Assembly: GCF_011751765.2 (NCBI RefSeq)
Contig: NZ_CP061169.1
Coordinates: 2,232,001 to 2,296,000, forward strand
Reading direction: 5' to 3'
DNA from: Paramicrobacterium chengjingii
GTDB taxonomy: Bacteria > Actinomycetota > Actinomycetes > Actinomycetales > Microbacteriaceae
Length of the DNA stretch: 64,000 bases
A model generated the notes under the pieces. The model was not told where the DNA came from, searched no databases, and worked only from the letters and a program-made list of their open reading frames with translations. The translations under genes were made by a program, and so were the position numbers. Positions within the stretch are counted from its first letter, which is position 1; each line of letters begins with the position of its first letter. This document shows positions 46,975 to 56,368 of this stretch, one piece after another.

Positions 46975-48044
46975 TGACGCAGACCGCTGTCCCCAACGTC
47001 TACGCGAGCGGACGCCTTCCCCGGCCGGCGCCGTGGCTGATTCTCGCTGGTGCCCTTGTTATCTCCTTCATCGCGTTCACGCTTCTCGCTATGGCCGGCG
47101 CGACAGACGGTCTCAACATCACCGGGGCCGTCATCGTCGGCGCCCTGCTCTTTGCCGCCCTGCTCTTCGTGTCATCGCTGCTCATCGAGGGGCATCGGCG
47201 GGCACAAGATCGCCTGATCACGACACTGGTGAGTGCAGCGTTCCTCGTTGCGCTCGCCCCCTTGATCTCGCTGATTGCCACGGTCATCGTCAACGGCTCT
47301 GCGCGGTTTGACGCAACGTTTTTCACATGGTCGATGCGCAACATCGTCGGCGAAGGCGGCGGGTTCCTCCACGCCATTATCGGCACCGTACTCATGACGC
47401 TCACCGCAGCCATCATCTCGGTTCCCGTCGGCCTTCTCACGTCGATCTACCTTGTTGAATATGGTCGCGGAGCACTTGCCCGGGCGATCACTTTCCTCGT
47501 CGATGTCATGACAGGCATCCCGTCGATCGTCGCTGGTCTCTTCGCCTACGCAGCGTTCGCTCTCATCTTCGGGCCGGGCACAAAGATCGGTCTCGCTGGC
47601 GCAATCTCACTGGCGGTCATCATGATTCCCGTTGTCGTGCGCTCCAGCGAAGACATGCTGAAGGTTGTTCCGAACGAACTGCGCGAGGCGGCACTCGCCC
47701 TCGGCGTTCCGCGCTGGCTCATGATCCTCAAAGTTGTTTTGCCGACGGCGATCGCGGGAATCACAACCGGCATCATGCTGGCCATCGCCCGCGTCATCGG
47801 AGAGACCGCTCCGCTGCTCATCGCCGCGGGGTTCACGAACAACATGAACTACAACCTCCTCGAAGGCCGCATGCAGAGCCTTCCGGTGGCCGTGTACAAC
47901 TCCTACGTGAGTCAGGGTGTCGACGCCCAGTCCTATCTCGATCGTGCGTGGGCCGGTGCCCTCACGCTCATCCTGATCGTGATGCTCCTCAACATCGTCG
48001 CAAGAATGATCGCCCGCTACTTCGCCCCCAAGACGGGCCGCTGA
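46974..48044 (+). CDS. pstA: Phosphate ABC transporter permease PstA
   Basis: A 356-residue permease, longer than E. coli PstA by an N-terminal stretch with two to three additional hydrophobic helices (about 20-95). The conserved region has [37 protein letters not shown] and the EAA loop [20 protein letters not shown]. The ATG at 46974 overlaps the pstC stop. Extended PstA proteins are usual in Microbacteriaceae. Confidence 0.95.
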   Translation: MTQTAVPNVYASGRLPRPAPWLILAGALVISFIAFTLLAMAGATDGLNITGAVIVGALLFAALLFVSSLLIEGHRRAQDRLITTLVSAAFLVALAPLISLIATVIVNGSARFDATFFTWSMRNIVGEGGGFLHAIIGTVLMTLTAAIISVPVGLLTSIYLVEYGRGALARAITFLVDVMTGIPSIVAGLFAYAAFALIFGPGTKIGLAGAISLAVIMIPVVVRSSEDMLKVVPNELREAALALGVPRWLMILKVVLPTAIAGITTGIMLAIARVIGETAPLLIAAGFTNNMNYNLLEGRMQSLPVAVYNSYVSQGVDAQSYLDRAWAGALTLILIVMLLNIVARMIARYFAPKTGR

Positions 48045-48058
48045 CGCAAAGGATAATC

Positions 48059-48838
<780 letters not shown>

Positions 48839-48844
48839 GTTCGC

Positions 48845-49441
48845 TCAGAGCTCGATTTCGGCGACGATATCTGATCCGGGTTCTGTGGCATCGGCCGAAT
48901 CGATTGTGACGATCACGGACTGTGCAGACCCGATATCGCCGGTGAGCATCGCCCACACTTCGGAGCCGTCGTGGGTGACGGAGAGTTCGCCGACCGCAGT
49001 GTATTCGCCGGCAGCCTCGTACCAGACGCGATACGTGTCATCGTCGAGCTTTGCAAGCCCTTCGACGATGATGGCGGCGGTATCGACGTTTCGTGACCAG
49101 ACAACAGTGGCGGTCTCATTGTCTGAAGAGTCAAGAACAACCTGGGTGCGTGTGACGTCGGCCTGGGCGTTCACCTGTGCGAGCTGAAGCGTTTGAGGGA
49201 GCTGGTTTCCGTTCTCAATGAGCCCAACAAATCCACTGGCGATAGCGACCGATGCGCACACGGCGACAACGGCGACGATGGCGGCGACGGGGCGCGAGAA
49301 CGACTTCTTTTCGGCTTTCTTGGCCAGCTTGCGCTGAGCTTTGTGCTCTTCCCAGTTGGTTTCACCCGCCTCGTTCGGCGCGCTCTTCCCCGATTTGGTG
49401 GTTGGCGCGTTCGTTGGCTCGATGTGATTCTCGTTGCTCAC
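48845..49441 (-). CDS. RskA C-terminal-like anti-sigma protein without zinc-finger domain
   Basis: A 198-residue membrane protein. The GTG at 49441 is the best internal start, though no clear SD precedes it. A charged cytoplasmic N-terminus (about 1-50) is followed by one transmembrane helix (VAAIVAVVAVCASVAIASGF, about 52-71) and an extracytoplasmic RskA_C domain recognisable from VVWSRNVDTAAIIVEGLAKL and DDTYRVWYEAAGEYTAVGEL. The HxxxCxxC sigma-binding ZAS domain is missing and no sigma-factor gene is adjacent, so it is an orphan domain or has lost its anti-sigma role. Confidence 0.75.
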   Translation of the reverse strand: MSNENHIEPTNAPTTKSGKSAPNEAGETNWEEHKAQRKLAKKAEKKSFSRPVAAIVAVVAVCASVAIASGFVGLIENGNQLPQTLQLAQVNAQADVTRTQVVLDSSDNETATVVWSRNVDTAAIIVEGLAKLDDDTYRVWYEAAGEYTAVGELSVTHDGSEVWAMLTGDIGSAQSVIVTIDSADATEPGSDIVAEIEL

Positions 49442-49510
49442 ATTCACCAGCTTCTCATGAGGGGGTGGTTTGGGCAGTGCACGCACCGCGGCGTGCCTGC
49501 ACCGCACCCG

Positions 49511-49613
49511 AACAAAATAAGTGACCGGGCCGCTGAACGCCTCTCGGCGGAAGGCCGCTCGAAGCGGCAAATATTGGAGCCCGGGGTTAGCGGCCCGGCC
49601 ACGCAAAAGTGTA
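49511..49613 (-). ncRNA. Candidate structured small RNA or leader with own promoter and U-rich end
   Basis: On the minus strand TACACT (49613-49608) resembles a -10 element. About ten bases on begins a 10-bp closing stem, CCGGGCCGCT with AGCGGCCCGG (plus-strand arms 49589-49598 and 49525-49534). It encloses two perfect hairpins: GCCGCT-TCG-AGCGGC (49554-49568) and CGCC-GAGA-GGCG (49538-49549). The element then runs into TTATTTTGTT. That gives a three-way-junction shape with a terminator-like end, about 80-90 nt. It could be a small RNA or the leader of the downstream RskA_C gene. No known family was recognised. Confidence 0.4.
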
Positions 49614-49655
49614 ACGCATGGGTGCCGCCAGTATTCCCAGGGGATGTTGCGGTGT

Positions 49656-50285
49656 TCAGTCGAGCTCGTCGCGCCGCCACAGCCGCGCGGCAGACGCGAG
49701 ATCTGACGCGTAGGTCGACAATCGGAGTGCCCGCTGGGTGAGGTCGCTTGCGCGTTCCGGCTCGGTGGATTCAAAATCGTCTGCGATGCTCGTGCATCCC
49801 GCGGCAGAGACTCGACAGTAGGCAGCCGCCCGGTCGAGGGCTATGGTGAAGTCACCCTCGAAGATGCCGCGGAGGATGCGGTCAGCGAGTGCGATGATCT
49901 CGGCTGGGCCTGTCGGCGCGGGAGCGCCGGCGACGACTGGATCGATGGTTCGAAGCACCTCAGATCCCCGTTGGAACACCAGCCCCGTGCCGTGCGGGTC
50001 TTCTCGCACCTGCAGGCGCAGGAGGTAGATGCGCCACAGCGACCCGGGAAGACTGCGGCTTGTCGCGTGCGACCACAGTTCGGCGATCGTGTCAATACCA
50101 TGTTCATCGGTGTATGCCACGACACGTTCAACAATGTCGGGGTCGCCCTCGTCGCGAACACGCGCAAGCAGCGCCCGAGCGGTCTCATGTGCGATCCGGC
50201 TGGACTCAGCCGGATCGATTCCGCCCTGGATGTTGTCGAAAACCGACGCGGGGTAACGCGCCGGCTTATGAAAGTCTCGTGGCAA
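49656..50285 (-). CDS. Conserved hypothetical protein (family helical protein)
   Basis: A 209-residue soluble, mostly helical protein. TTG at 50285 is chosen because AAGGAG sits 6 nt upstream. It begins PRDFHKPARYPASVFDNIQG and contains SLPGSLWRIYLLRLQVRED and PTGPAEIIALADRILRGIFE. I do not recognise a domain, though similar proteins occur across Microbacteriaceae and are sometimes mislabelled as RNA-polymerase subunits. The structured element lies just downstream. Confidence 0.75.
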   Translation of the reverse strand: MPRDFHKPARYPASVFDNIQGGIDPAESSRIAHETARALLARVRDEGDPDIVERVVAYTDEHGIDTIAELWSHATSRSLPGSLWRIYLLRLQVREDPHGTGLVFQRGSEVLRTIDPVVAGAPAPTGPAEIIALADRILRGIFEGDFTIALDRAAAYCRVSAAGCTSIADDFESTEPERASDLTQRALRLSTYASDLASAARLWRRDELD

Positions 50286-50389
50286 GCAACTCTCCTTGGG
50301 TACAAATATGCTCGCTACAACGGTACTCTCGCGCGACACTGCCCCGGTGGTCACATCACCCAGCAAAGACCTGTAGATTAAGTAGGTCG

Positions 50390-50465
50390 GCGCCTGTAGC
50401 TCAGTTGGTAGAGCATCGGACTTTTAATCCGCGGGTCCCGGGTTCGAGCCCCGGCGGGCGCACCA
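50390..50465 (+). tRNA. tRNA-Lys(TTT)
   Basis: A 76-nt cloverleaf with acceptor GCGCCTG/CGGGCGC, D arm GCTC/GAGC, anticodon loop CTTTTAA (anticodon TTT), T loop TTCGAGC, discriminator A and encoded CCA. Confidence 0.97.
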
Positions 50466-50478
50466 CCTCTGACGGACG

Positions 50479-51468
50479 TCAGGGACGGCGCAACAGCACG
50501 ACGTTGTCGTCGAGCATCCCGTCTTGTCCATCAGGGCCCGTTGCTCGCCGGTGCCTCACCTCGGCAATCACGGCGTCCCACTCGGTCTCACTACCCACGG
50601 CTGCGCGCTCTCCCTCGATTGTCGGCATGTCCTCATGCTCGTGATTGTGTGACCACGGCGGCATCGCCGCATGCGACACGATCAACATGTAGCCACCAGG
50701 CCGCACATGCCGACTCATTCGCCGAAGCACTCCCTCACGGTCGAACTCCTGCGGGGCCTGCAGAAAGCACGCAGAGACGAGGTCGAACTCCCCCTCTGGC
50801 TCCCAGGTCTCAAGGTCGGCTTGCCGCCAGGTCACTGACGCCACACCGCGGCCTCGCGCCTCGGCATCCGCCCGGCTGAGCGCAACTGTCGAGATATCGA
50901 CGCCGGTGACCGTCCAACCTCGTGAAGCGAGCCACAGCGAATCGCCGCCTTCGCCGCATCCGAGATCGAGAGCAGTGCCCGGCGACAGTTCGGACACCGT
51001 GTCGGCGAGCGCAGCATTGACCTTTCCCGACCACATCCGCTCACGGTCTCCATAGCGAGCATCCCAGTATTCCTGCGTGTTGCCCGTGTTGTCGTGGCTC
51101 GCAGCCTCCGGCGTCTCAATCACCTCGAGAAAAGATTCGGGAAGTACGACATTGCTCGGCGCATCCGCGAAAAATGGTGCCACGTCTGCGGCAGAATACC
51201 CGGCGATGCCACACCCGACCGGAGTCAGCAAAAACGTCAATTCCGGATGCTGTCGCGCGAACGCCGCGAAGTCAGCGGCCTCCTGGGCAATCACCTCAAG
51301 GCCGCTCATGGTGTCGATGCCGTACGACTGGCCCTGCAAGCCGGAACCCTGGCCCCACACGGCTCCGAACTTCTCGTATGCGGTGCGCGCCGCCCCCGCG
51401 CCGTGCGCGCCCGACGCATTCGATCCGAAGACGAAGATCTCCCCCGGGCTCAGCGATTCGATGTGCAT
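50479..51468 (-). CDS. Fusion of A1S_2505-like domain with class I SAM methyltransferase
   Basis: A 329-residue protein from ATG at 51468 (GGGAGGG 8 nt upstream; an in-frame ATG at 51486 has none). Residues about 1-115 match the A1S_2505 phage non-structural-protein family: EIFVFGSNASGAHGAGAART, then GQGSGLQGQSYGIDT and LLTPVGCGIAGYSAADVAP. After a short linker, about 140-329 is a Rossmann methyltransferase of the TehB/UbiE-like group with motif I TALDLGCGEGGDSLWLASRG. Substrate is unknown. The fusion is unusual; A1S_2505 proteins normally stand alone. It is convergent with tRNA-Lys and divergent from the ABC exporter. Confidence 0.82.
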   Translation of the reverse strand: MHIESLSPGEIFVFGSNASGAHGAGAARTAYEKFGAVWGQGSGLQGQSYGIDTMSGLEVIAQEAADFAAFARQHPELTFLLTPVGCGIAGYSAADVAPFFADAPSNVVLPESFLEVIETPEAASHDNTGNTQEYWDARYGDRERMWSGKVNAALADTVSELSPGTALDLGCGEGGDSLWLASRGWTVTGVDISTVALSRADAEARGRGVASVTWRQADLETWEPEGEFDLVSACFLQAPQEFDREGVLRRMSRHVRPGGYMLIVSHAAMPPWSHNHEHEDMPTIEGERAAVGSETEWDAVIAEVRHRRATGPDGQDGMLDDNVVLLRRP

Positions 51469-51596
51469 GTGGCTGCCCTCCCGCATCCGGTTTCGACAAG
51501 ACTATGCCGACGATCGTTGTGCGTCACGGGCTCTCGCCACTCTCAAAGCAGAGCTCGATAGAGTCAAGTGCTTCTATTCGCTCGTCGAGAGTACCC

Positions 51597-53456
51597 ATGA
51601 GCTCATCTTCTTCACGCAGCCGGTCCCCCTTTGCCCGCAATCCCGATGACGGACCGCGTGCCACGTTCGGCCAGCTGCTGCCGTACCTGTTCGAACACAA
51701 AGGCCCGTTGACCGCAGCCCTTGTGCTCGGCGTTTTCGGTGCCGCTGCATCGCTTGCGCAGCCACTCCTCGTCAGTCAGGTGATTCAGTTTGTCGAGCGA
51801 TCGCAGCCGTTGGGCTGGCTTGTCTGGGCGCTGGTGGCACTGGTAATCGTTTCCGCTCTCATCTCGGGTTATCAGCATTACCTGCTGCAGCGCATGGGCG
51901 AGGGCGTTGTGCTCTCGAGCCGACGGCGTCTGATCGCGCGGATGCTGCACCTGCCCATCGCGCAGTTCGACGCACGCCGCACGGGCGACCTCGTCTCGCG
52001 CGTCGGCAGCGACACGACTTTGCTGCGTGCCGTGCTGACGCAGGGACTTGTTGAGGCAATCGGCGGAAGCGTCACGTTTCTCGGCGCCCTCATTGCCATG
52101 CTCATCATCGATCCCGTGCTGCTCGGACTCACGGCGGCCGTGATTGCGGCATCCATCGTTGTTGTCGGTGCTTTGGCCGGGCGCATCCGCGTCGCGAGCG
52201 CTCGCACCCAAAAGAAGGTGGGCGATCTCACAGCCGCTCTGGAGCGCGCGATCGGCTCGGTGCGAACGATTCGTGCATCGGGCGCCACGGATCGTGAGAT
52301 CGAGACCGTGCAGACCGAAGCGGTTGGCGCATGGCGCATGGGCGTCAACGTTGCGAAAGTGTCGGCGCTTGTTGTTCCGGTCGCGGGCGTAGCCATGCAG
52401 GCGTCGTTTCTCGTTGTGCTCGGCGTCGGCGGTTTCCGTGTCGCCAACGGCTCCATCACCATCGCCAGCCTCGTGGCGTTCATTTTGTTTCTTTTCATGA
52501 TGATCATGCCGCTCGGGCAGGCATTCGGGGCGATCAGCGCCACCAACCAGGCACTCGGTGCGCTCGGCCGCATTCACGAGATCGTGTCGCTCGATGCCGA
52601 GACCGACAGCGACGCCGACATCGCGGCATCCGTCCCCGAGCCAGGAGTCGCATCGCCGTCTGCACCGGCCATCGCGTTTCAGGGCGTGTCATTCTCCTAC
52701 CCGGATGCCGTCGCCCGCGCCCACCGCGAATCCGATGGCGCCGATCACACCGACGTCACGCCCGATCAGTCTCCCGGTGCCGTTCTGCGTGATGTGAACT
52801 TCGACGTCGAGCGAGGCAAACGCACGGCCCTCGTTGGGCCGAGCGGGGCCGGCAAGTCGACGATCCTCGGGTTGATCGAGCGCTTCTACGACACGACGTC
52901 GGGCAGCATCCGTCTGGGCGGAGTCGACATTCGAACCCTCAGCCGTGACGATGTGCGCTCCCGCATCGGCTACGTCGAGCAAGACGCTCCAGTGCTGGCC
53001 GGCAGCATCCGAGACAACCTTCTTCTCGCCTCCCCCGACGCGACCGATGCCGACTGCGTCGAAGTGCTTCACTCCGTCAACCTCGGGGATGTGCTCGGCC
53101 GCAACCCGCAGGGCCTCGATGCCCCCGTCGGCGAGGACGGCATCATGCTCTCGGGTGGTGAGCGTCAGCGCCTCGCTATCGCACGGTCGATTCTCGCGGC
53201 TCCCCCGATTCTGCTGCTCGACGAATCAACATCGAGTCTCGATGGCGTCAACGAGCAGAAGATGCGCACGGCGATCGACGCCGTCGCTGCTGACCGCACG
53301 CTTATCGTCATTGCGCACCGACTCTCAACCGTTGTCGACAGCGATCGCATCGTTGTGCTTGATCAGGGTCGCGTCATTGGCACGGGAACGCACTCCGAGC
53401 TGGTGCAGGAGGTTCCGCTATACCGCGACCTGGCGAAGCACCAGCTGCTGGTGTAG
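51597..53456 (+). CDS. ABC exporter, fused permease-ATPase
   Basis: A 619-residue half-transporter that works as a dimer. Six membrane helices span about residues 25-330, beginning KGPLTAALVLGVFGAAASLA. The ATPase domain (about 370-610) has Walker A LVGPSGAGKSTILG, signature MLSGGERQRLAIARSI, Walker B PILLLDESTSSLDG and H-loop IVIAHRLSTVVDSD. Just before Walker A, the domain has an insert of about 20 acidic residues. Substrate is unknown; similarity is to multidrug/lipid exporters. It is divergent from the A1S_2505-MTase gene. Confidence 0.92.
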   Translation: MSSSSSRSRSPFARNPDDGPRATFGQLLPYLFEHKGPLTAALVLGVFGAAASLAQPLLVSQVIQFVERSQPLGWLVWALVALVIVSALISGYQHYLLQRMGEGVVLSSRRRLIARMLHLPIAQFDARRTGDLVSRVGSDTTLLRAVLTQGLVEAIGGSVTFLGALIAMLIIDPVLLGLTAAVIAASIVVVGALAGRIRVASARTQKKVGDLTAALERAIGSVRTIRASGATDREIETVQTEAVGAWRMGVNVAKVSALVVPVAGVAMQASFLVVLGVGGFRVANGSITIASLVAFILFLFMMIMPLGQAFGAISATNQALGALGRIHEIVSLDAETDSDADIAASVPEPGVASPSAPAIAFQGVSFSYPDAVARAHRESDGADHTDVTPDQSPGAVLRDVNFDVERGKRTALVGPSGAGKSTILGLIERFYDTTSGSIRLGGVDIRTLSRDDVRSRIGYVEQDAPVLAGSIRDNLLLASPDATDADCVEVLHSVNLGDVLGRNPQGLDAPVGEDGIMLSGGERQRLAIARSILAAPPILLLDESTSSLDGVNEQKMRTAIDAVAADRTLIVIAHRLSTVVDSDRIVVLDQGRVIGTGTHSELVQEVPLYRDLAKHQLLV

Positions 53457-53741
53457 TGCGTGCTCCGGCATTCTGCCGCCCGGTTTGCATGCAGCCCCTA
53501 TGGTGCCGTCGCGACCCGTTGCCGTTCATTTCGGCCGCATGAAACCGCCGGACAGCGCACAGATCGTGCGCGCCGCCCACGTCCCACAACGTGCCGGTTG
53601 CGGTTCCCGCGTCACCGCGCACCCCCGGTGTTAGAGTGAAAATGTCCGGGTCATAATCCCGATGCTCGAAAAAGGGGCACGAAGCGCAGAGCGCGAGACA
53701 TATACGGAATCTCAATCGTCCGTTCGTCTCGAAGGAGCACT

Positions 53742-55400
53742 ATGCCCACGGTCTCGGCGCATATCGCCACCACTCTTGCCACCCACGTCACCGACATGTT
53801 CGGTGTTATGGGCAACGGCAATGCCTATCTGCTCGACGCTCTCTTCGATACCCCGTTGGCGTACACGGCAGTGCGGCACGAGGCCGGCGCTGTCGCTGCT
53901 GCCGATGCCTATTACCGCACCTGCAGCCGCATCGCCGTCGCCACCTGCACCTACGGCCCCGGGTTCACAAACACGATCACGCCGCTCACCGAAGCCGTAA
54001 TGGCCCGCACACCGCTCGTGCTCGTCACTGGCGCGGCACCGACCACGGGCTTTCGCCCCTGGGACGTCGACCAGGCTGCGCTCTGCCGTGCCGTCGGCGC
54101 GCACGTGGTCACTGTCACGCAGGACACCCCGGTTTCCAGCACGCGCGAAGCCCTCGAGTACGCGCTGACGCATCGCACGGCCGTCGTGCTCGAGATTCCC
54201 TACGACGTCGGTGGCCTCGAGGCTCAGGATGCTGTCGACAGCGCGAGCGCAGCACTCGCCGTTGCGTCTGCGCAGCCGCCGCGTGCCCGTGCGCTCGACG
54301 ATGCCGCCGCAGTGCTGCGAAGCGCCCGTCGCCCGCTCGTGCTCGCCGGTCGAGGAGCGTTCCTTTCGGGCGCCGGCGATGCAATGCGTGCACTCGCGGC
54401 GCGTCTCGGTGCCATCACGACCTCGACTGCCCTTGGTCGCGGCCAATTCGACGCGCGATACGACCTTGGCGTTGCTGGCGGCTTCGGTCAAGAGAACGCC
54501 ATGCAGCTCGCGGCGACGGCCGACGTCGTTCTCGTGATCGGCGCCGGCCTCAATCAGTTCACCATGCGCTTCGGCGCGCTCATGGGCGAGAACGCGCGGG
54601 TCGTGCAACTCGACATTGCGAGCACACCCACCAACGACCGGGTTGACGTCTTCGTATCTGGCGACGCGCGCGCCTCGGTCGAGGGCCTCAACGCCCGCCT
54701 TGACGGCGTCGCTTCCAGCGGATGGCGAGAGTCGATAACGGGGTTCTCCGACGGAACGCTTCGCGCCCGCGAGCCCGGGGGCCGCGCAGCATCCGATGGT
54801 CTTCTCGACCCTCGCAGCCTCACGGCGCGCCTCAACCAGATCATTCCCGACGATCGTGTCATGGTCACAGACGGCGGCCACTTTCTCGGCTGGGTGAACC
54901 AGTACTTCGACATGGGTGTCCCCGACCGTTATGCCATGGTCGGAACGCCGTTCCAGTCAATCGGGCTCGGCTTTCCCAGTGCGGTCGGCGCCGCAGTTTC
55001 TCGCCCAGAATCGTTCACCGTGCTGTGCACGGGCGATGGCGGTGGCCTCATGGCGCTGGCCGACCTCGAATCAGCGGTGCGCACCATGAAGCGCGGCGCC
55101 ATCATCGTGTACAACGATGCGGCGTACGGTGCCGAAATACATCTTTATGGTCTCGCCGGATTCGACGAGCGACCCATGCTGATATCCGGCGTGGACTTCG
55201 CCGGCCTGGCGCGCTCAGTCGGGGCGGATGCCGTCACAGTGAACACGCTCGATGACCTCGACGTCTTCGCACGCTGGGTGGCGTCGGGTGCCGACGGCGT
55301 GATGCTGCTCGACTGCCGCATTACGCAGTCGCTACGTGCGCCGTATCAAGAAGAGGTCATCGAGCAGAACAGCGCCCTCTTCGAGCCGACACACGCCTAG
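53742..55400 (+). CDS. Thiamine-diphosphate-dependent enzyme (acetolactate synthase/decarboxylase family)
   Basis: A 552-residue ThDP enzyme with the three-domain order Pyr-central-PP. The catalytic Glu is in TAVRHEAGAVAAADAYYR near residue 50; the ThDP/Mg motif starts GDGGGLMALADLESAV and ends YNDAAYGAE. The substrate cannot be read from sequence: acetolactate synthase-like, benzoylformate or phenylpyruvate decarboxylase-like roles are all possible. SD AAGGAG precedes the ATG. It heads the aromatic-catabolism cluster, 182 bp before the hydratase gene, so a role in making or consuming an arylpyruvate or a 2-oxo acid is likely. Confidence 0.88.
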   Translation: MPTVSAHIATTLATHVTDMFGVMGNGNAYLLDALFDTPLAYTAVRHEAGAVAAADAYYRTCSRIAVATCTYGPGFTNTITPLTEAVMARTPLVLVTGAAPTTGFRPWDVDQAALCRAVGAHVVTVTQDTPVSSTREALEYALTHRTAVVLEIPYDVGGLEAQDAVDSASAALAVASAQPPRARALDDAAAVLRSARRPLVLAGRGAFLSGAGDAMRALAARLGAITTSTALGRGQFDARYDLGVAGGFGQENAMQLAATADVVLVIGAGLNQFTMRFGALMGENARVVQLDIASTPTNDRVDVFVSGDARASVEGLNARLDGVASSGWRESITGFSDGTLRAREPGGRAASDGLLDPRSLTARLNQIIPDDRVMVTDGGHFLGWVNQYFDMGVPDRYAMVGTPFQSIGLGFPSAVGAAVSRPESFTVLCTGDGGGLMALADLESAVRTMKRGAIIVYNDAAYGAEIHLYGLAGFDERPMLISGVDFAGLARSVGADAVTVNTLDDLDVFARWVASGADGVMLLDCRITQSLRAPYQEEVIEQNSALFEPTHA

Positions 55401-55532
55401 GGCGGCTCCTGATACCCACGACCCCGGCGACTCAGTCAAGGATGTGCCGCAGGTACCGCCCTAGCTCAGCGAGGGAGTTCCGCCAGTCTGTGACGATGTC
55501 GAGATCGTCCCATTCGACACGCCGGATGCCGT

Positions 55533-55546
55533 GATCGTATACGATC
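55533..55546. promoter_or_regulatory. Palindromic GntR/FCD-type operator candidate upstream of hydratase gene
   Basis: GATCGTATACGATC is a perfect 14-bp palindrome, 37 bp before the hydratase start. It fits the ATNGTATACNAT form typical of FCD-subfamily GntR operators. An FCD regulator is encoded in the same cluster. Confidence 0.65.
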
Positions 55547-55582
55547 GATGGAGAGCTATCGACAACGAAGTGGAGCCACCAC

Positions 55583-56368
55583 GTGCTAGAGCACTCCGAC
55601 ATCGTCGCCATCGCCGACGAATTGGCCGAAGCAGAGAGGGCCCGTTCGACGGTCCCCCTCCTGACGGCCCGCCACGAGGGCATGACCATCGAGGATTCCT
55701 ACGCCGTGCAGAACGTGTGGAAGCAGCGCGAAATCGACGCGGGCCGCCGCCTCGTCGGGCGCAAGATCGGCCTCACCTCGAAGGTGATGCAGCGCGCAAC
55801 GGGCATCACCGAGCCGGATTACGGCGTGATCTTCGACGACGTGGTCTACGAGAACGGTTCGGTGATCGAGTTCGACCGCTTCTCGAACGTGCGCATCGAA
55901 GTCGAGCTGGTATTCGTGCTCGGCGAGACCCTCGAGGGGCCGAACTGCTCGCTTGTCGACGTGCTGCGTGCCACCGAGTACGTGGTGCCCGCTCTCGAGG
56001 TGCTGAGCTCCCGCATCGAGATGTCCGGCCGCACGATCGTCGACACCATCTCCGACAATGCGGCGCTGGGTGCCATGGTGCTCGGCGGGCGCCCGGTCGC
56101 GGTCGATGCCGTCGACCTGCGCTGGGTGTCGGCGCTGCTCTACCGCAACGAGACGATCGAGGAGTCCGGCGTCGCCGCGGCTGTGCTCAACCACCCGGCA
56201 TCCGGTGTTGCGTGGCTCGCCAACAAGTTCGCCCGTCACGGCGACCGTCTCGAGGCAGGCGAGATCATTCTCGCCGGATCGTTCACCCGCCCCATGTGGG
56301 TGGAACGCGGCGACACAGTGCACGCCGATTACGGGCAGCTCGGAGCCATCACATGCCGATTCGTGTAA
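55583..56368 (+). CDS. hpaH: 2-oxo-hept-4-ene-1,7-dioate hydratase-like protein
   Basis: A 261-residue member of the FAH-fold hydratase/decarboxylase family. GTG at 55583 has GGAG 8-9 nt ahead. Conserved blocks: GRRLVGRKIGLTSKVMQRAT, EPDYGVIFDDVVYENG, and RIEVELVFVLGETLEG with a metal-binding Glu. In homoprotocatechuate degradation this enzyme adds water to 2-oxo-hept-4-ene-1,7-dioate before the HpaI aldolase. The assignment rests on family and context. It overlaps the aldolase gene by 16 nt. Confidence 0.88.
   Translation: MLEHSDIVAIADELAEAERARSTVPLLTARHEGMTIEDSYAVQNVWKQREIDAGRRLVGRKIGLTSKVMQRATGITEPDYGVIFDDVVYENGSVIEFDRFSNVRIEVELVFVLGETLEGPNCSLVDVLRATEYVVPALEVLSSRIEMSGRTIVDTISDNAALGAMVLGGRPVAVDAVDLRWVSALLYRNETIEESGVAAAVLNHPASGVAWLANKFARHGDRLEAGEIILAGSFTRPMWVERGDTVHADYGQLGAITCRFV

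Noticed and set aside
51174..51596. N-terminal extension of the ABC exporter to 760 residues
   Set aside because: It is antisense to the A1S_2505-methyltransferase gene and low-complexity; the ATG at 51597 fits the family.
53712..54881. 389-codon open frame antisense to the ThDP enzyme gene
   Set aside because: Shadow frame; ThDP motifs on the plus strand are intact.
55432..55689. 85-codon minus-strand frame partly in the gap before the hydratase gene
   Set aside because: The tail looks protein-like, but most of it is antisense to the hydratase gene, with no RBS; not supportable.
55531..56352. N-terminal extension of the HpaI-like aldolase to 544 residues
   Set aside because: The extension is an Arg-rich alternative frame of the hydratase gene; the true start is the ATG at 56353.
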